From NCBI RefSeq assembly GCF_002563955.1, contig NZ_PDJE01000001.1, positions 1-64,000 on the forward strand: a stretch of DNA of 64,000 nt. Reading direction: 5' to 3'. Below are positions 63,777 to 64,000 of this stretch, piece by piece (position 1 is the first letter of the stretch; every line of letters starts with the position of its first letter). The stretch comes from Paramicrobacterium agarici. GTDB taxonomy: Bacteria; Actinomycetota; Actinomycetes; Actinomycetales; Microbacteriaceae. A program made the position numbers and the translations under genes. The notes below the pieces were generated by a model. That model saw only the letters and a list, made by a program, of their open reading frames with translations. It was not told the DNA's origin and searched no databases.

Positions 63777-64000
63777 CTAGGAGCGTTCATCCTCGTCATC
63801 GAGCGCCCTCACCGTCTGCACTTCGATGCCCTGCGTGTCGAGCAGGCGGCCATCGACAACATGATCACCGTCTTCGAGCGCCTCAAGCAACTCTTCGGGC
63901 ACGCGACGAGCAGGCGCGGACGCAAAGACACTCCCCTCGCTCGTCGATCTCCGGCCGATGTGATTGAACACGACGTTGAGCAGCACAGCCATCACGGTCG
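63777..64000 (-). CDS. NCS2-family xanthine/uric acid permease, C-terminal end
   Basis: The visible 73 codons begin TVMAVLLNVVFNHIGRRS, which matches the last transmembrane helix of nucleobase:cation symporter-2 xanthine/uracil permeases (AVLLNxxFN). A soluble tail rich in acidic residues follows (LEALEDGDHVVDGRLLDTQG). The 5' part lies beyond the window. Its place beside moaA, guaD and xdhABC suggests xanthine or uric acid as substrate. It converges with moaA, stops 17 bp apart. Confidence 0.65.
   Translation of the reverse strand, partial: TVMAVLLNVVFNHIGRRSTSEGSVFASAPARRVPEELLEALEDGDHVVDGRLLDTQGIEVQTVRALDDEDERS

Overview
The window is high-GC, gene-dense chromosomal DNA of an actinobacterium, most likely a member of the Microbacteriaceae. 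This rests on the codon usage, the sugar-transport gene content, a shared-ATPase style of sugar importer and an actinobacterial L10 leader; no rRNA or tRNA marker is present to settle the genus. I found no CRISPR array, insertion sequence, prophage or tRNA. Most of the window is a catabolic region for plant- and chitin-derived sugars. It also carries methionine/cysteine genes, drug efflux genes, the rplJ-rplL ribosomal operon and a purine-degradation block.

Layout. 1-1655: two genes with apparent frameshifts (spermidine-synthase-like; PQQ-type sugar dehydrogenase lipoprotein). 1716-2769: a TPR protein and a SprT-like metalloprotease. 2775-12205: xylose locus, with a ChvE/MmsAB-type importer and ROK regulator on the minus strand, divergent from xylA-xylB and followed by a LacI regulator. 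12347-15512: a CUT1 sugar importer without ATPase. 15585-21776: N-acetylglucosamine locus (NgcEFG-like importer, SIS protein, RpiR/MurR regulator, divergent GlcNAc kinase). 22007-27208: LacI regulator plus a four-gene operon (Gfo/Idh/MocA dehydrogenase, DUF993-type aldolase-like protein, two TIM-barrel isomerases) for an unidentified carbohydrate. 27205-31219: metE and an L,D-transpeptidase. 31230-39556: YtfQRT-YjfF-type importer flanked by two similar LacI regulators, with a degenerate ABC-ATPase-like protein translationally coupled to one of them.

39693-42682: a MarR regulator with a membrane protein, then an MFS exporter divergent from a SoxR-type regulator with a near-perfect SoxR box. 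42719-45333: metB-like gene and cystathionine beta-synthase. 45382-47250: an ABC exporter whose start codon lies in a perfect 19-bp inverted repeat. 47317-52001: AglEFG-like alpha-glucoside importer with a divergent LacI regulator and GGAACCGGTTCC operators. 52007-53734: a MarR-MFS operon with an apparently leaderless promoter. 53850-55061: rplJ-rplL with leader, attenuator and promoter. 55155-55377: tiny ORFs. 55497-64000: xanthine dehydrogenase subunits and XdhC, a small lipoprotein, a 3'-truncated AzgA-type purine permease joined to a low-GC ORF remnant, guanine deaminase, moaA (molybdenum cofactor for xanthine dehydrogenase) and the end of a second purine permease.

How it works together. 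Each sugar module pairs a binding-protein-dependent importer with a dedicated LacI, ROK or RpiR regulator, and palindromic operators are visible upstream. The three CUT1 importers have no ATPase gene of their own, so a shared MsiK-type ATPase encoded elsewhere is implied. Features most worth a second look are the LacI-coupled pseudo-ATPase, the start-codon hairpin of the ABC exporter, the truncated azgA junction, the DUF993 operon, and a strongly over-represented octamer CAGCATCC/GGATGCTG spread over the window.
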